64,000 bases of DNA from Cryobacterium sp. PAMC25264 (GCF_019443325.1 NZ_CP080383.1:2356001-2420000), one strand, 5' to 3'; shown: positions 8,810 to 17,920, counted from the stretch's first letter. Notes: a model not told the origin generated them from the letters alone. Made by a program: numbers and translations.

Positions 8810-10045
8810 ATGACCACGCTCACCTCCTCCCCCGTTGCCGCCGTCGATTACGCCAGCTTGGCCCTGCGATTTCGCCCCATCTTCGCCCGGATCGCCGCCG
8901 GCGCATCCGCTCGGGAGCAAGACCACCAATTGCCCGACAAGCAGATCAGGGAGCTCACGGCGGCGGGGTTCGGGGCGCTGCGCGTGCCCGTCGCCGACGG
9001 CGGCCTGGGCGCGAGCCTGCCGCAGTTGTTTCGGCTGCTGACGGAACTCGCCGCGGCGGACTCGAACATTCCGCAGGCGCTGCGCGGGCATTTCGCGTTC
9101 GTCGAGGACCGGCTCGTGGCCTCCGGGCCCCAGAGAGACCGGTGGCTGGCCCGGTTTGTGACCGGCGAGATCGTGGGCAACTCCTGGACCGAGGTGGGCG
9201 CCGTCACCATCGGCGACGTCATCACCCGGGTACGCCCGAAGGTGGGCGGCAAGCCCGGCGAGCTGGTCGTGAACGGAACGAAGTACTACTCCACCGGCAG
9301 CATCTTCGCGGACTGGATCGACACCTTCGCTCAGGTGGGTGACACCGGGAAGAACGTGATCGCCGTGGTGAACGCGCACCAGCCCGGCGTCACACACAGC
9401 GACGATTGGGACGGCTTCGGCCAGCGCACCACCGGCAGCGGCACCAGCACCTTCGTGGATGCCGTGGTGGCAGAGGAGAACGTGATCGACTTCGACACCC
9501 GGTTCAGGTACCAGACCGCGTTCTATCAGGCGGTGCTGCTGGCGGTGCTGGCCGGCACGATCAAGGCCGCCGAGGTGGAGATCGCCGCCGAGGTGAAGGC
9601 CCGCACCCGCATCTTCTCGCACGGCAACTCGCAATCCTTCGCCACCGACCCGCAGATTCTGCAGGTGGTGGGCGAGGTATCCGCGCAGGCTTTCGCCGCC
9701 GAGGCGATCGTGGAGAAGGCGGCCTGGGCGTTGCAGGGGGCCTATGAGGGTGCGCTCCTGGATGATCTGGTCGAGGAGGAACGCCTCAACGACCTGGCCG
9801 AGCTCGCAACCGCGCAAGCCCAGGTCGTGCTGGTGGCACTGGCGACCCGAGCCACCTCCGACATCTTCGATGCGCTGGCCGCCTCGGGGGTGTCGACGTC
9901 GAAGAACCTCGACCGGCACTGGCGCAACGCCCGCACCGCGGCCAGTCACAACCCGTGGGTGTTCAAGGCGCGCATCGTGGGCGACTACGCCGTAAACGGC
10001 ACCCCGCCCACCCGGATCTGGTCGATCGGGGCCGCGCCGAAGTAA
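8810..10045 (+). CDS. Acyl-CoA dehydrogenase-fold flavin monooxygenase (DszC/SfnB-like)
   Basis: 411 aa. The fold is acyl-CoA dehydrogenase-like: LPDKQIRELTAAGFGALRVP, LLTELAAADSNIPQALRGH, a central beta domain (GTKYYSTGSIFADWI), and the C-terminal helical domain (LDRHWRNARTAASHNPWVFKARIVGDYAVNG). The last segment, with RHWRN and NP near the end, is typical of the DszC/SfnB branch, which uses reduced flavin and oxygen to attack sulfur or nitrogen compounds. The catalytic Glu of true acyl-CoA dehydrogenases is not evident. It follows the GntR gene by 64 bp and may share its regulon. The substrate is unknown; a flavin reductase would be needed. Confidence 0.8.
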   Translation: MTTLTSSPVAAVDYASLALRFRPIFARIAAGASAREQDHQLPDKQIRELTAAGFGALRVPVADGGLGASLPQLFRLLTELAAADSNIPQALRGHFAFVEDRLVASGPQRDRWLARFVTGEIVGNSWTEVGAVTIGDVITRVRPKVGGKPGELVVNGTKYYSTGSIFADWIDTFAQVGDTGKNVIAVVNAHQPGVTHSDDWDGFGQRTTGSGTSTFVDAVVAEENVIDFDTRFRYQTAFYQAVLLAVLAGTIKAAEVEIAAEVKARTRIFSHGNSQSFATDPQILQVVGEVSAQAFAAEAIVEKAAWALQGAYEGALLDDLVEEERLNDLAELATAQAQVVLVALATRATSDIFDALAASGVSTSKNLDRHWRNARTAASHNPWVFKARIVGDYAVNGTPPTRIWSIGAAPK

Positions 10046-10086
10046 CGCATCCGTTCGGGCCGGTCGGCAGCGGATGGGCGGCGCAC

Positions 10087-10161
10087 GATTATGAGGACAT
10101 AGTTCGGTTGGGAGGATACTTTTGGCCGCTTCCCTCCTCTTAACCGAACTATGTCCCCCTA
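10087..10161. repeat. Intergenic hairpin repeat, family 1 copy A
   Basis: GGACATAGTTCGGTT (10095-10109) pairs perfectly with AACCGAACTATGTCC (10142-10156), with an inner GAGGA/TCCTC pairing. It starts with GATTATGAGGAC and ends with TATGTCCCCCT. Four more copies are at 26176, 30549, 33571 and 41745. It sits between two convergent genes, so it may also terminate transcription. Confidence 0.75.
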
Positions 10162-10176
10162 ACGCTCTGACCCGGG

Positions 10177-12432
10177 TTACTCCTCGGCCACCGTGAACGC
10201 GGCCCCGAGCAAGACGCCGTCGCGGGACGACGGGCCGACCAGGAGGGTGAACTCCCCCGGTTCCACCACACGGTTGCCCGCTGCATCCACGATGCTGCAG
10301 TCGGCCACGGGCAGGTCGAGTCGCACCCGCACGCTCTCCCCCGGCGCCACCGACACCTGGCGGTAGGCCTTGAGCTCCTTGTCGGTCCAACTCACCGACG
10401 TCACGACATCCCGCACGTAGACCTGCACGGTCTCCAGCACCGGGCGGGTGCCGGTGTTCTGCACCGTCACGTGCGCCACGATCGTGTCGGCCGTGGTCAG
10501 CGACGTGTGCTCGAGCTCCAGGTCGGCGTACTGCACCGTGCTGTAGCTGCGGCCCTCGCCGAAGGCCCAGGCGGGCGACTGGGTGAGGTCGGCGTAACGG
10601 TCGCCGTGCTGGCCGCGCAGCTGGTTGTAATAGGTGGGCTGCTGGCCCACGTGGCGGGCGAACGAGAGGGGCAGCCGGCCGGAGGGCTCGACAGCGCCCA
10701 CGAGGATCTCGGCGAGCGCGCGGCCGCCCTGCATACCCGGGTTCGCCGTCCACAGCACGGCGGCGGCGTGCTGAACGGATGCCGGCAGCACCAGTGGCTT
10801 GGAGGCCAGCAGCACCACCACGACGGGTGTCCCCGTGGCGATCAGGGCGTCGAGCAGGGCGATCTGCCCGCCGATGAGCTCGAGTGTGGCCGTGGAGCGG
10901 CCCTCGCCGACGAGTTCGATCCGGTCGCCGACCACGGCCACCACGACATCCGCGTCTCGGGCCGCGGCCACGCCCTCGTCGATCAGCGCCTGGTCGGGCT
11001 CGCACGGCACCACATGCGGCGGGAGGGGCTGCCCGTCGGGGAAGGTGCCCCCGGCCGCCTCGAGGGTGAGGATGTCGGCGCCGCGCGCGTGGGTGACCGT
11101 GAAGGTGTCGGGGGCGATCCCACGGATGCCGTCGAGCACCGTGGTGATCATCTCGCGGGGCTGCCCGTCGAGCCAACCCACCTGGCCGGAGCCGCCGGCC
11201 CAGTCGCCCAGTTGGGTCTGGGCGTCGTCGGCCAGCGGCCCCACCACGGCGATCCGGGTGCGGGTGGCCGCAGACAGCGGCAGCAGCCCGTCGTTCTCGA
11301 GCAGCACGATCGAGCGGCGGGCCATCTCGAGGTTCAGCTCGGCGTGCTCGGCGGTGCCCACGACGCCGGTCAGGTCGGCCTGGGGCCCGCGCGGGTTCTC
11401 GAACAGGCCGAGCTCGAACTTGAGGGTGAGGATGCGGCTCACGGCGGCGTCGAAGGCATCCGCCGCCAGAAGCCCCTGTTCAACGGCGGCTTGGGCGCCC
11501 TCGTAGAACTTGGGGGTGGTCATGATCATGTCGTTGCCGGCCCGCACGGCCGCGGCCGCCGCGTGGGTGTAATCGGGCTGCACCTTCTGTTCCCACACCA
11601 TGCGGCCCACGTTGTCCCAGTCCGTGATGAGGGTGCCGGTGTAACCCCACTCGCCGCGCAGCACCTCACTGAGTAGCCAGTCGTTCACGGTGATGGGAAC
11701 GCCGTCCATGCTCTGGTAGCCGAGCATGAACGAGCGGCAGCCCTCCTTGGCCACCCGTTCGAACGGCGGCAGGAACCAGGAGCGCAGCTTGCGACGGGAG
11801 ATGTCGGCTTCGGTGGCGTCACGGCCGCCCTGCGTCTCGGAGTAGCCGGCGAAGTGCTTGGCGGTGGCGAGAATGGCCGTGGGGTCGGCCAGGCCGTCGC
11901 CCTGGTAGCCGCGCACCATGGCCGAGGCGAGTTCGCCGATGAGGAACGGGTCTTCGCCGAAGGTCTCGTTCACCCGGCCCCAGCGCAGGTCGCGGGCGAT
12001 GCAGAGCACGGGTGAGAAGGTCCAGTGGATCCCGGTGGCCGCCACCTCGACGGCGGTAGCGCGGGCGACCCGCTCCACCAGGGCGGTATCCCAGGACGCG
12101 GCCATGCCGAGCTGGGTCGGGTAGATGGTCGCGCCCTCGTGGAATGAGTGACCGTGGATGGCGTCTTCGGCGATGAGCAGCGGAATGCGCCAGCGGGTCT
12201 GGGCGGTGAGGTCGTTCGCACGCCGGATCAGTTCGGGTGAGGTGTGCAAAACCGAGCCGGCGTGCTTCTGCAGCACGTGGTCGTCGAGCTCTTCCCGGGC
12301 GTCGAGCTGCAGCATCTGCCCGATCTTCTCCTCGAGGGACAGCCTGCCGAGCAGGTCGGCGACTCGCTCGGGAACCGGGCGGGACGCATCCTGGTAGGGC
12401 AGGGTGTCGGTGAGTGTCGGGGAAATCGTCAT
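10177..12432 (-). CDS. GH3 beta-glucosidase
   Basis: 751 aa, no signal peptide, so cytoplasmic. The (beta/alpha)8 domain has LSLEEKIGQMLQLD, AEDAIHGHSF, RDLRWGRVNETFGEDPFL, KHFAGYSETQGGRD and TDWDNVG; the Asp in TDW (near residue 270) is the expected nucleophile, with T in place of the more common S. The alpha/beta sandwich follows (ARRSIVLLENDGLLPL, VVAVVGD, EGRSTATLELIGGQ), then a fibronectin-III-like domain (VTVQNTGTRPVLETVQVYV). It would hydrolyse imported beta-glucosides or xylo-oligosaccharides. It is the last gene of the importer operon, overlapping the DppC-like gene by 4 bp, which links it to the imported sugar. Confidence 0.93.
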   Translation of the reverse strand: MTISPTLTDTLPYQDASRPVPERVADLLGRLSLEEKIGQMLQLDAREELDDHVLQKHAGSVLHTSPELIRRANDLTAQTRWRIPLLIAEDAIHGHSFHEGATIYPTQLGMAASWDTALVERVARATAVEVAATGIHWTFSPVLCIARDLRWGRVNETFGEDPFLIGELASAMVRGYQGDGLADPTAILATAKHFAGYSETQGGRDATEADISRRKLRSWFLPPFERVAKEGCRSFMLGYQSMDGVPITVNDWLLSEVLRGEWGYTGTLITDWDNVGRMVWEQKVQPDYTHAAAAAVRAGNDMIMTTPKFYEGAQAAVEQGLLAADAFDAAVSRILTLKFELGLFENPRGPQADLTGVVGTAEHAELNLEMARRSIVLLENDGLLPLSAATRTRIAVVGPLADDAQTQLGDWAGGSGQVGWLDGQPREMITTVLDGIRGIAPDTFTVTHARGADILTLEAAGGTFPDGQPLPPHVVPCEPDQALIDEGVAAARDADVVVAVVGDRIELVGEGRSTATLELIGGQIALLDALIATGTPVVVVLLASKPLVLPASVQHAAAVLWTANPGMQGGRALAEILVGAVEPSGRLPLSFARHVGQQPTYYNQLRGQHGDRYADLTQSPAWAFGEGRSYSTVQYADLELEHTSLTTADTIVAHVTVQNTGTRPVLETVQVYVRDVVTSVSWTDKELKAYRQVSVAPGESVRVRLDLPVADCSIVDAAGNRVVEPGEFTLLVGPSSRDGVLLGAAFTVAEE

Positions 12433-13493
12433 GGTGTCTGGGGTGCCTTCTTCTGGGGTGCAGTCTCAAGTGTGGGGGTGCGCACGACGGTCATCGCGTC
12501 ATTGACGTCGAGACCCTTCTTCTTCATGGCGCGGGCGCGCTCGCCGGCCGAGCGCAGGCGGGGGTTGACGTACTCGTCGATGCCGAAGTTGATCAGCGAC
12601 AGAGCCACGCCGAGGATGGCGATGCACAGCCCGGCCGGGATGTACCACCACCAGAAATCGGGGAAGGCGCCATTCTGCTGAGCCCAGAACAGGATCGTTC
12701 CCCAGTTGAGGTTGGAGATGGGGATCACCCCGATGAAGGCCAGCGTGGTCAGGCCCAGCACGGCCGCGGTGACGGTACCGACGAAGCTCGACGCGATGAT
12801 CGCCATGAGGTTGGGCAGCATCTCCACCAGGATGATGCGGTGCAGCGGTTCACCGTTGGCCCTGGCGGCCTGGATGAAGTCGCGGTTGCGCAGCGACATG
12901 GTCTGCGCGCGCAGCACCCGCGCTCCCCAGGCCCATCCGGTGGCGGCCAGCACCGCGGCGATGAGGATCAGCGGCGGGTTCTCGAACTGGGAGGCGACGA
13001 TGATGATCAGCGGCAGCCCGGGGATGACGAGGAACACGTTCGTGATCGCGGACAGCGATTCGCTGCGCCAACCCCGGGTATACCCGGCGACGACGCCCAT
13101 CAGCACGGCTATGGCGGTGCCGATGATGCCGGCCAGGAACCCGACGATGAGCACCCCACGGGTGCCGTAGATGAGCTGGCTGAGGATGTCTTCGCCCATG
13201 TGGGTGGTGCCCAGCAGATGGGTGAACGACGGCGCCTGCCGAAGCGCCGTGAAGTCCTTCTCGAGCGCGCCATACGGCGCGATGACGTCGCCGAGGAGGG
13301 CCACGACGACGAAGACGCCGAGGATGACGATGCCGGTGAGCGACTTGGGGTTGCGGAACATCGCGAAAGACATCAGCAGCTGCGACCAGAAGGTCTTCTT
13401 CTGCGGCACCTGGCGGGACACCGGGGCGCGCATGGTGGAGGTCTCGGGGGCGCCGAGACTGGCCGGGCCGGTGGGGATTGTCGGGATAGTCAT
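12429..13493 (-). CDS. DppC-like permease
   Basis: 354 aa from ATG 13493, which has GGAGG seven bases upstream and begins one base after the stop of the DppB-like gene; a longer upstream reading has unlikely composition. Six hydrophobic segments, HLLGTTHMGEDILSQLIYGTR (the DppC GTDxxGRD-like motif, here GTTHMGED), and the EAA loop FIQAARANGEPLHRIILVEMLPN. The C-terminus is a long cytoplasmic tail (RARAMKKKGLDV). Together with the DppB-like partner it forms the channel for an Opp-type solute, most likely an oligosaccharide because of the neighbouring GH3 gene. Confidence 0.9.
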   Translation of the reverse strand: MTIPTIPTGPASLGAPETSTMRAPVSRQVPQKKTFWSQLLMSFAMFRNPKSLTGIVILGVFVVVALLGDVIAPYGALEKDFTALRQAPSFTHLLGTTHMGEDILSQLIYGTRGVLIVGFLAGIIGTAIAVLMGVVAGYTRGWRSESLSAITNVFLVIPGLPLIIIVASQFENPPLILIAAVLAATGWAWGARVLRAQTMSLRNRDFIQAARANGEPLHRIILVEMLPNLMAIIASSFVGTVTAAVLGLTTLAFIGVIPISNLNWGTILFWAQQNGAFPDFWWWYIPAGLCIAILGVALSLINFGIDEYVNPRLRSAGERARAMKKKGLDVNDAMTVVRTPTLETAPQKKAPQTP

Positions 13494-13494
13494 C

Positions 13495-14490
13495 TCAGGC
13501 CTCCGTCTGGCGTGTGCGGGGATCGAGGATGGCGTAGGCGACGTCGGCAAGGATGTTCGCACACAGCACCGCCATCGTGATGATGAGGAAGACACCCTGC
13601 ATGAGCGGGTAGTCCTTGGCGTTGGTGGCATCCAGCAGAAGCTTGCCGATCCCGGGGTAGGAGAACACCATCTCCATCACGATGGTGCCGCCCACGATGA
13701 AACCGATCGACAGCGCGAAGCTGGACAGCTGCGGCAGCATGGCGTTCCGGGCGGCGTAGTTCCAGAGCACCCGCCGGTTGGGCATGCCCTTGGCCTGCGC
13801 CACGGTGATGTAGTCCTCGTCGAGCACTGTGAGCATCATGTTGCGCATGCCCAGGATCCAGCCGCCGAGCGACGCGATCACGATCGTGATCGCGGGCAGC
13901 GCGCCGTGGGCGATCACCTGGCCGATGAAGTCGGCGGTGAGCTCGGGCGAGGCGCCCTTGTCGTAGGCGTGCGAGGCGGGGAACCAGCCCAAAGTGGACG
14001 AGAAGACGGCGATGGCGATGAGCCCGAGCCAGAAGTAGGGCACGGTGCTGAAGAAGGTGGAGATCGGCACGATCACATCCGCTTTGCTTCCGCGACGCCA
14101 TCCGATCAGGGCACCCGTGGCCGTGCCGAGCATAAACGACACGATGGTGGCGATGCCGACCAGGCCAAGGGTCCACGGCAGGGCCGAGGAGATGACCTCA
14201 CCGACCGGGGCGAGCCCGTTGGAGAAGGAGCGCCCGAGGTCACCGCTGAACAGGAGCCCCCAGTAACTCGTGTACTGGTCCCAGACCGAGCTGTTGTCGT
14301 CGAGGCCGAAGAGGATGCGCAGGGAGCGTTCGGCCTCGGGGCTGATCTGGCCGGCGTTCCGTTGCATGTACGCGGTGACGGGGTCTCCCGCCATCATGCG
14401 CGGCAGGAAGAAGTTGATGGTGATCGCCGCGAACGCCGTGAACAGGTAGAACGCGGTGCGGCTGGCGATGAAACGCACGGGGATCTTCAT
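13495..14490 (-). CDS. DppB-like permease
   Basis: 331 aa with six membrane segments. The N-terminus FIASRTAFYLFTAFAAITINFFLPR, the GDLGRSF segment and the EAA loop DYITVAQAKGMPNRRVLWNYAARNAMLP followed by FVVGGTIV-like IVGGTIVMEMVFSYPG are all standard for this family. It works with the DppC-like protein one base downstream and with the two ATPases encoded upstream. The start overlaps the upstream ATPase stop by 4 bp (14487-14490). Confidence 0.92.
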   Translation of the reverse strand: MKIPVRFIASRTAFYLFTAFAAITINFFLPRMMAGDPVTAYMQRNAGQISPEAERSLRILFGLDDNSSVWDQYTSYWGLLFSGDLGRSFSNGLAPVGEVISSALPWTLGLVGIATIVSFMLGTATGALIGWRRGSKADVIVPISTFFSTVPYFWLGLIAIAVFSSTLGWFPASHAYDKGASPELTADFIGQVIAHGALPAITIVIASLGGWILGMRNMMLTVLDEDYITVAQAKGMPNRRVLWNYAARNAMLPQLSSFALSIGFIVGGTIVMEMVFSYPGIGKLLLDATNAKDYPLMQGVFLIITMAVLCANILADVAYAILDPRTRQTEA

Positions 14491-15299
14491 GCGACACCTC
14501 CCTCGGGGCGGCTGGCTGCGGCCGCGAAGTGCTTCTCCGGGTCGGGCGAGGCGCTGCGCAGCTCTCGGGTGTATTCGTGTTGCGGGTTGAGGATCACGTC
14601 GTCGGCGGGGCCGTGTTCGACCACACGGCCGTGGTGCAGCACCATGATCTGGTCGCTGAAGTGCCTGGCGGTGGCGAGGTCGTGGGTGATGTAGAGCACG
14701 CCCAGTCCTTCTTCGCGCTGCAGGTCCGCGAGCAGGTTGAGCACGCCGAGGCGAATCGAGACGTCGAGCATCGACACCGGCTCATCGGCGACGAGCAGCG
14801 CCGGCCGGGAGGCCAGGGCGCGGGCGATGGCGACGCGTTGGCGTTGTCCGCCGGAGAGTTCGTGCGGGCGCCGGTCGATGACCGCACCCGGGTCCAGGCG
14901 CACCCGTTCCAGGAGGCGCCGTACCTCGGCCTCGATCTGGGCCTTGGGCACGACGTTGTCGAGCTGCAGGGGACGCTCGAGGTGGTACCGGATGGAGTGG
15001 TACGGGTTCAGCGACGCGAACGGGTCTTGGAAGATCATCCGCAGGGTCTGCCGGTAGCGGCGGAGCCCCTTGCCGTGGCGCGGGATGGGCTGGCCGTTCA
15101 GCAGAACCTGCCCGCTGGTGGGGGTCTCCAGCTGGGTGAGGATCTTGGCGATGGTGGACTTGCCGCTGCCGGACTGGCCGACCAGGGCGATGGTCTCGCG
15201 GTCGTGCAGGGTGAAGCTCACGTCGTCGAGAGCGAGCATCGAGGAGGCCCCGCGCACCCGGTAGCGTTTGGACACGTTCACAAACTCGAGCGTGGTCAT
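14487..15299 (-). CDS. Opp-type ABC ATPase (DppF-like)
   Basis: 270 aa. Walker A GQSGSGKST near residues 40-48, Q-loop IFQDPFASLNP, signature [10 protein letters not shown], Walker B ALLVADEPVSMLD and switch His YITHDLA. The C-terminal RSASPDPEKHF tail corresponds to the Opp/Dpp ATPase extension. It forms a heterodimer with the DppD-like protein encoded just upstream, overlapping it by 4 bp, and powers the importer encoded by this operon. Confidence 0.93.
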   Translation of the reverse strand: MTTLEFVNVSKRYRVRGASSMLALDDVSFTLHDRETIALVGQSGSGKSTIAKILTQLETPTSGQVLLNGQPIPRHGKGLRRYRQTLRMIFQDPFASLNPYHSIRYHLERPLQLDNVVPKAQIEAEVRRLLERVRLDPGAVIDRRPHELSGGQRQRVAIARALASRPALLVADEPVSMLDVSIRLGVLNLLADLQREEGLGVLYITHDLATARHFSDQIMVLHHGRVVEHGPADDVILNPQHEYTRELRSASPDPEKHFAAAASRPEGGVA

Positions 15300-16120
15300 C
15301 TAACCAGCACTCCCCTCTCGCCGGTGAGGCGGGGAAACGACGCCAGCAGCGTCTTGGTGTACTCGTGTTGCGGGTGTTCCCAGAGCTCGCGCGCCGGGGC
15401 CAGCTCGATGATCTCGCCCTCCCGCATCACGGCGATCCGGTCGCTGATCTCCAGGAGCAACGGCAGGTCGTGGGTGATGAAGATCACCGAGAACCCGAAT
15501 TCGTGCCGGAGCTGGGAGATCTGGCGCAGGATCTCGCGTTGCACCAGCACGTCCAGGGCCGTGGTCGGTTCGTCCATCACCATCAGCTGCGGGCGGAGGG
15601 CCAGTGCCATGGCGATCATCACGCGTTGGCGCATGCCGCCGGAGAGCTCGTGCGGGTAGGAGCGGATGCGATCCCGGCCGACGGCGACGAGCTCCAACAG
15701 CTGCTCGCAGGCGGCGCGGCGCTCCCGCCGGCTGAGGTCGGGTCGGTGCACCCGGAAGACGTCGTCGAGCTGGGCGCCGATGGTGGTGACGGGGTTGAGG
15801 GCGTTCATCGCGCCCTGGAACACCATGGAGATCTTGTCCCAGCGGAATCGGCGCATTTCCTCGACGTCGAGGGCGTTGATGTCGATGTCGACCCCGGAGG
15901 CGTCGTGGAAGGTGACGCTGCCCCCGGTGATGACGGCTGGTGCCCGCAGCAGGCGCTGGAGGCCGTAGGCGAGGGTGGTCTTGCCGCATCCGCTCTCGCC
16001 GGCGAGGCCAAGGATCTCACCGCGGTGCAGTTCGAGGGTGATGTTCTTGACCGCCTTGACGGGCGGGTCGACGTCGTACTCGATCGAGAAATCGCGCACG
16101 GTGAGCAGGGGGTCTGACAT
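15296..16120 (-). CDS. Opp-type ABC ATPase (DppD-like)
   Basis: 274 aa. Walker A GESGCGKTT near residue 40, Q-loop MVFQGAMNALNP (with GA instead of the usual DP, as is common in the DppD half), signature ELSGGMRQRV, Walker [13 protein letters not shown] and FITHDLPLLLE. The C-terminal extension ends QHEYTKTLLASFPRL. Located 75 bp after the binding-protein gene, behind a strong hairpin, so its expression is probably lower than that of the binding protein. Confidence 0.93.
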   Translation of the reverse strand: MSDPLLTVRDFSIEYDVDPPVKAVKNITLELHRGEILGLAGESGCGKTTLAYGLQRLLRAPAVITGGSVTFHDASGVDIDINALDVEEMRRFRWDKISMVFQGAMNALNPVTTIGAQLDDVFRVHRPDLSRRERRAACEQLLELVAVGRDRIRSYPHELSGGMRQRVMIAMALALRPQLMVMDEPTTALDVLVQREILRQISQLRHEFGFSVIFITHDLPLLLEISDRIAVMREGEIIELAPARELWEHPQHEYTKTLLASFPRLTGERGVLVR

Positions 16121-16154
16121 GGGGGTCGTCGCTTTCGTGAAGGTCGGCGATTCA

Positions 16155-16180
16155 GGGGCGGATGCGCGTGCATCCGCCCC
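16155..16180 (-). terminator. Hairpin between binding-protein and ATPase genes
   Basis: GGGGCGGATGC (16155-16165) and GCATCCGCCCC (16170-16180) form a perfect 11-bp stem with a 4-nt loop. It lies 15 bp after the stop of the binding-protein gene and has no T-tract, so it is more likely a partial terminator or mRNA 3'-end stabiliser that sets a higher level of the binding protein, as in many ABC operons. Confidence 0.6.
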
Positions 16181-16194
16181 GTCGTCGATTCGAG

Positions 16195-17850
16195 CTACTT
16201 GGCCGGTGTCAGTTTGGTGAGGATCAGCGGCACGGTGACCTGCACGGGGTCAGCGGTGGCGTACTGGTCGTCTTCGCTCGGCCAACCCACGTAGTTGCGG
16301 GTGTTGTACTCCCCCAGCACCGGGTGGGTGCCCACCGGGATCACCGGGACGTCTTCGACGAAGATGGTCTGGATCTCGTCGAGCGCCGCGGTGCGCTCCT
16401 CATCGGTGGCCGCGGTGGCGTAGGTGTTCAGCAGTTCGGTGGCCCGGGGGTTCTCGTAGCGGCCGTAGTTGAAGTCCACGTTCTCGCCCGTGAGCAGCCA
16501 GCGGCCGTCCATGCTGTCGGAGTAGAGGTCGTACGGGGTGGTGCCACTGTCGGTCCAGTGCATGATGGCGTCGAAGTTGCCGGAGCGCTTGTTGGCCCAC
16601 CAGGTGTCGGCGTCGGGGGTGTTCACCTTGGCGTCGGCGCCGAGGGTCTTGGTCACCTGGTCGGCGATGAGGCTGATGCCGGTGACGTAGTCGTTCCAGC
16701 CCTGCGGCACCTCGAGGGTGAACGAGACGGGTTCGCCGTCGGGGTCGATCAGGGCGTCTTTGGCCCAGGTGTAGCCGGCGTCTTCGAGGATCGCCCGAGC
16801 ACCGTCGACGTCGATGGAGAACTCCTCGCCCTCGTACTCGGGAGCGATGTACTTGTCACCGACGGGAGTGGGCATGCCGGTCACCGACGACAGTTCGGGG
16901 CCGGCCTTCTCGCGGGCGATCTCGGTGTGCGCCGCACGGTCGAGCACGATGTTGACCGCCTGGCGGAAGGCGACGTTGTTGAACGGCTTCTGCTGGTGGT
17001 TGAGGAAGAGCACGTCGGGGGCCAGCACGTTGGCGGCCCAGAACACGTTGTGCTCGGAATCCTTGTCGACGAAGGCGCTCTGCACGTTGGGGATGAAGGC
17101 CTGCGCCCAGTCGGCGTCGCCGTTGGCGAGGGCCGTGGTGAGCGCGGTGTTGTCGTTGTAGGAGACGTAGTACAGGGTGGGGACGGCCAGGTCGCCGCCC
17201 CAGTAGTCGTCGCGGGCCGTCATGGTGACCGACTGGCTGCTGAAGCTCTCCAGGGTGTACGGGCCGGTGCCCACGGGGTTGGGGTTGGTCTCGGTGGTGG
17301 GGTCGGCGATGTCGGCCCAGATGTGCTCGGGGACCATGGGGATGTGCAGCACCTGGGCCTGTTTGACGAACTTCGACTCGGCGAAGGTGAGCACGACGTT
17401 CTCGCCGTCCTTCACGATGTCGGTCAGCTGCAGGTTGCCCGTGTCGAGCGCGGGGGTGTTGCGGATGAGGTTGAAGGAGAACACGATGTCGTCGGCGGTG
17501 AAGTCCTCGCCGTCGTTCCAGGTGACGCCGGTTCGCGGGGTGACCGTGAGCTGCGTGTAGTCGTCGTTCCACACGACCTTCTCGGCCAGCCAGGGAGTGG
17601 TCTCGTTCTCGCCGACGGCGTTCACCATGGCGAGGGGCTCGAAGATCACGTTCTTGTAGCCGAGCTTGTTCGCCGAGGAATCACCAACCCAGGGGTTGTT
17701 CGACTCCGTGGGGATGGCGCCGTCCGGCTTCGCGATGGTCAGTGCCGCTCCGGACTCGGGCTGGGACGTATTGCCCGTGTTCGCGCTGCAGCCGGTGAGG
17801 GCCAGAGCCGCCACCATGCCGATCCCGATGAATGTGGATTTAAGCCTCAT
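16195..17850 (-). CDS. ABC transporter family 5 substrate-binding lipoprotein
   Basis: 551 aa. Start ATG 17850 has GGAG five bases upstream. Short lipoprotein signal with lipobox ALTGC at Cys21. Family 5 features: NNPWVGDSSANKLGYKNVIFEPLAMVN, TPWLAEKVVWNDDYTQLTV, GTGPYTLESF and FRQAVNIVLDRAAH. Trp-rich stretches (WNDGEDF, TWWANKRSGNFDAIMHW) are common in family 5 members that bind oligosaccharides rather than peptides. The first gene of the importer-GH3 operon, divergent from a TetR regulator with a clear palindrome between them. Confidence 0.92.
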   Translation of the reverse strand: MRLKSTFIGIGMVAALALTGCSANTGNTSQPESGAALTIAKPDGAIPTESNNPWVGDSSANKLGYKNVIFEPLAMVNAVGENETTPWLAEKVVWNDDYTQLTVTPRTGVTWNDGEDFTADDIVFSFNLIRNTPALDTGNLQLTDIVKDGENVVLTFAESKFVKQAQVLHIPMVPEHIWADIADPTTETNPNPVGTGPYTLESFSSQSVTMTARDDYWGGDLAVPTLYYVSYNDNTALTTALANGDADWAQAFIPNVQSAFVDKDSEHNVFWAANVLAPDVLFLNHQQKPFNNVAFRQAVNIVLDRAAHTEIAREKAGPELSSVTGMPTPVGDKYIAPEYEGEEFSIDVDGARAILEDAGYTWAKDALIDPDGEPVSFTLEVPQGWNDYVTGISLIADQVTKTLGADAKVNTPDADTWWANKRSGNFDAIMHWTDSGTTPYDLYSDSMDGRWLLTGENVDFNYGRYENPRATELLNTYATAATDEERTAALDEIQTIFVEDVPVIPVGTHPVLGEYNTRNYVGWPSEDDQYATADPVQVTVPLILTKLTPAK

Positions 17851-17893
17851 TGCTTCTCCTTTGATGATGCACCGCCATGGTGCCCATTCCGAG

Positions 17894-17920
17894 TTAACTT
17901 ACTTGCTGGTAAGTAAGTAA
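17894..17920. promoter_or_regulatory. TetR-type operator
   Basis: ACTTACTTGCTGGTAAGTAA (17897-17916) holds the inverted repeat ACTTAC-N6-GTAAGT, with further A/T symmetry outside. It lies between the binding-protein gene (minus) and the TetR gene (plus), where one bound repressor could block both promoters. The length and symmetry match TetR-family operators. Confidence 0.7.

Noticed and set aside
16155..16180. A full terminator that would separate the binding protein from its importer genes
   Set aside because: There is no U-tract, and the following genes have no promoter of their own that can be seen, so read-through is more likely.
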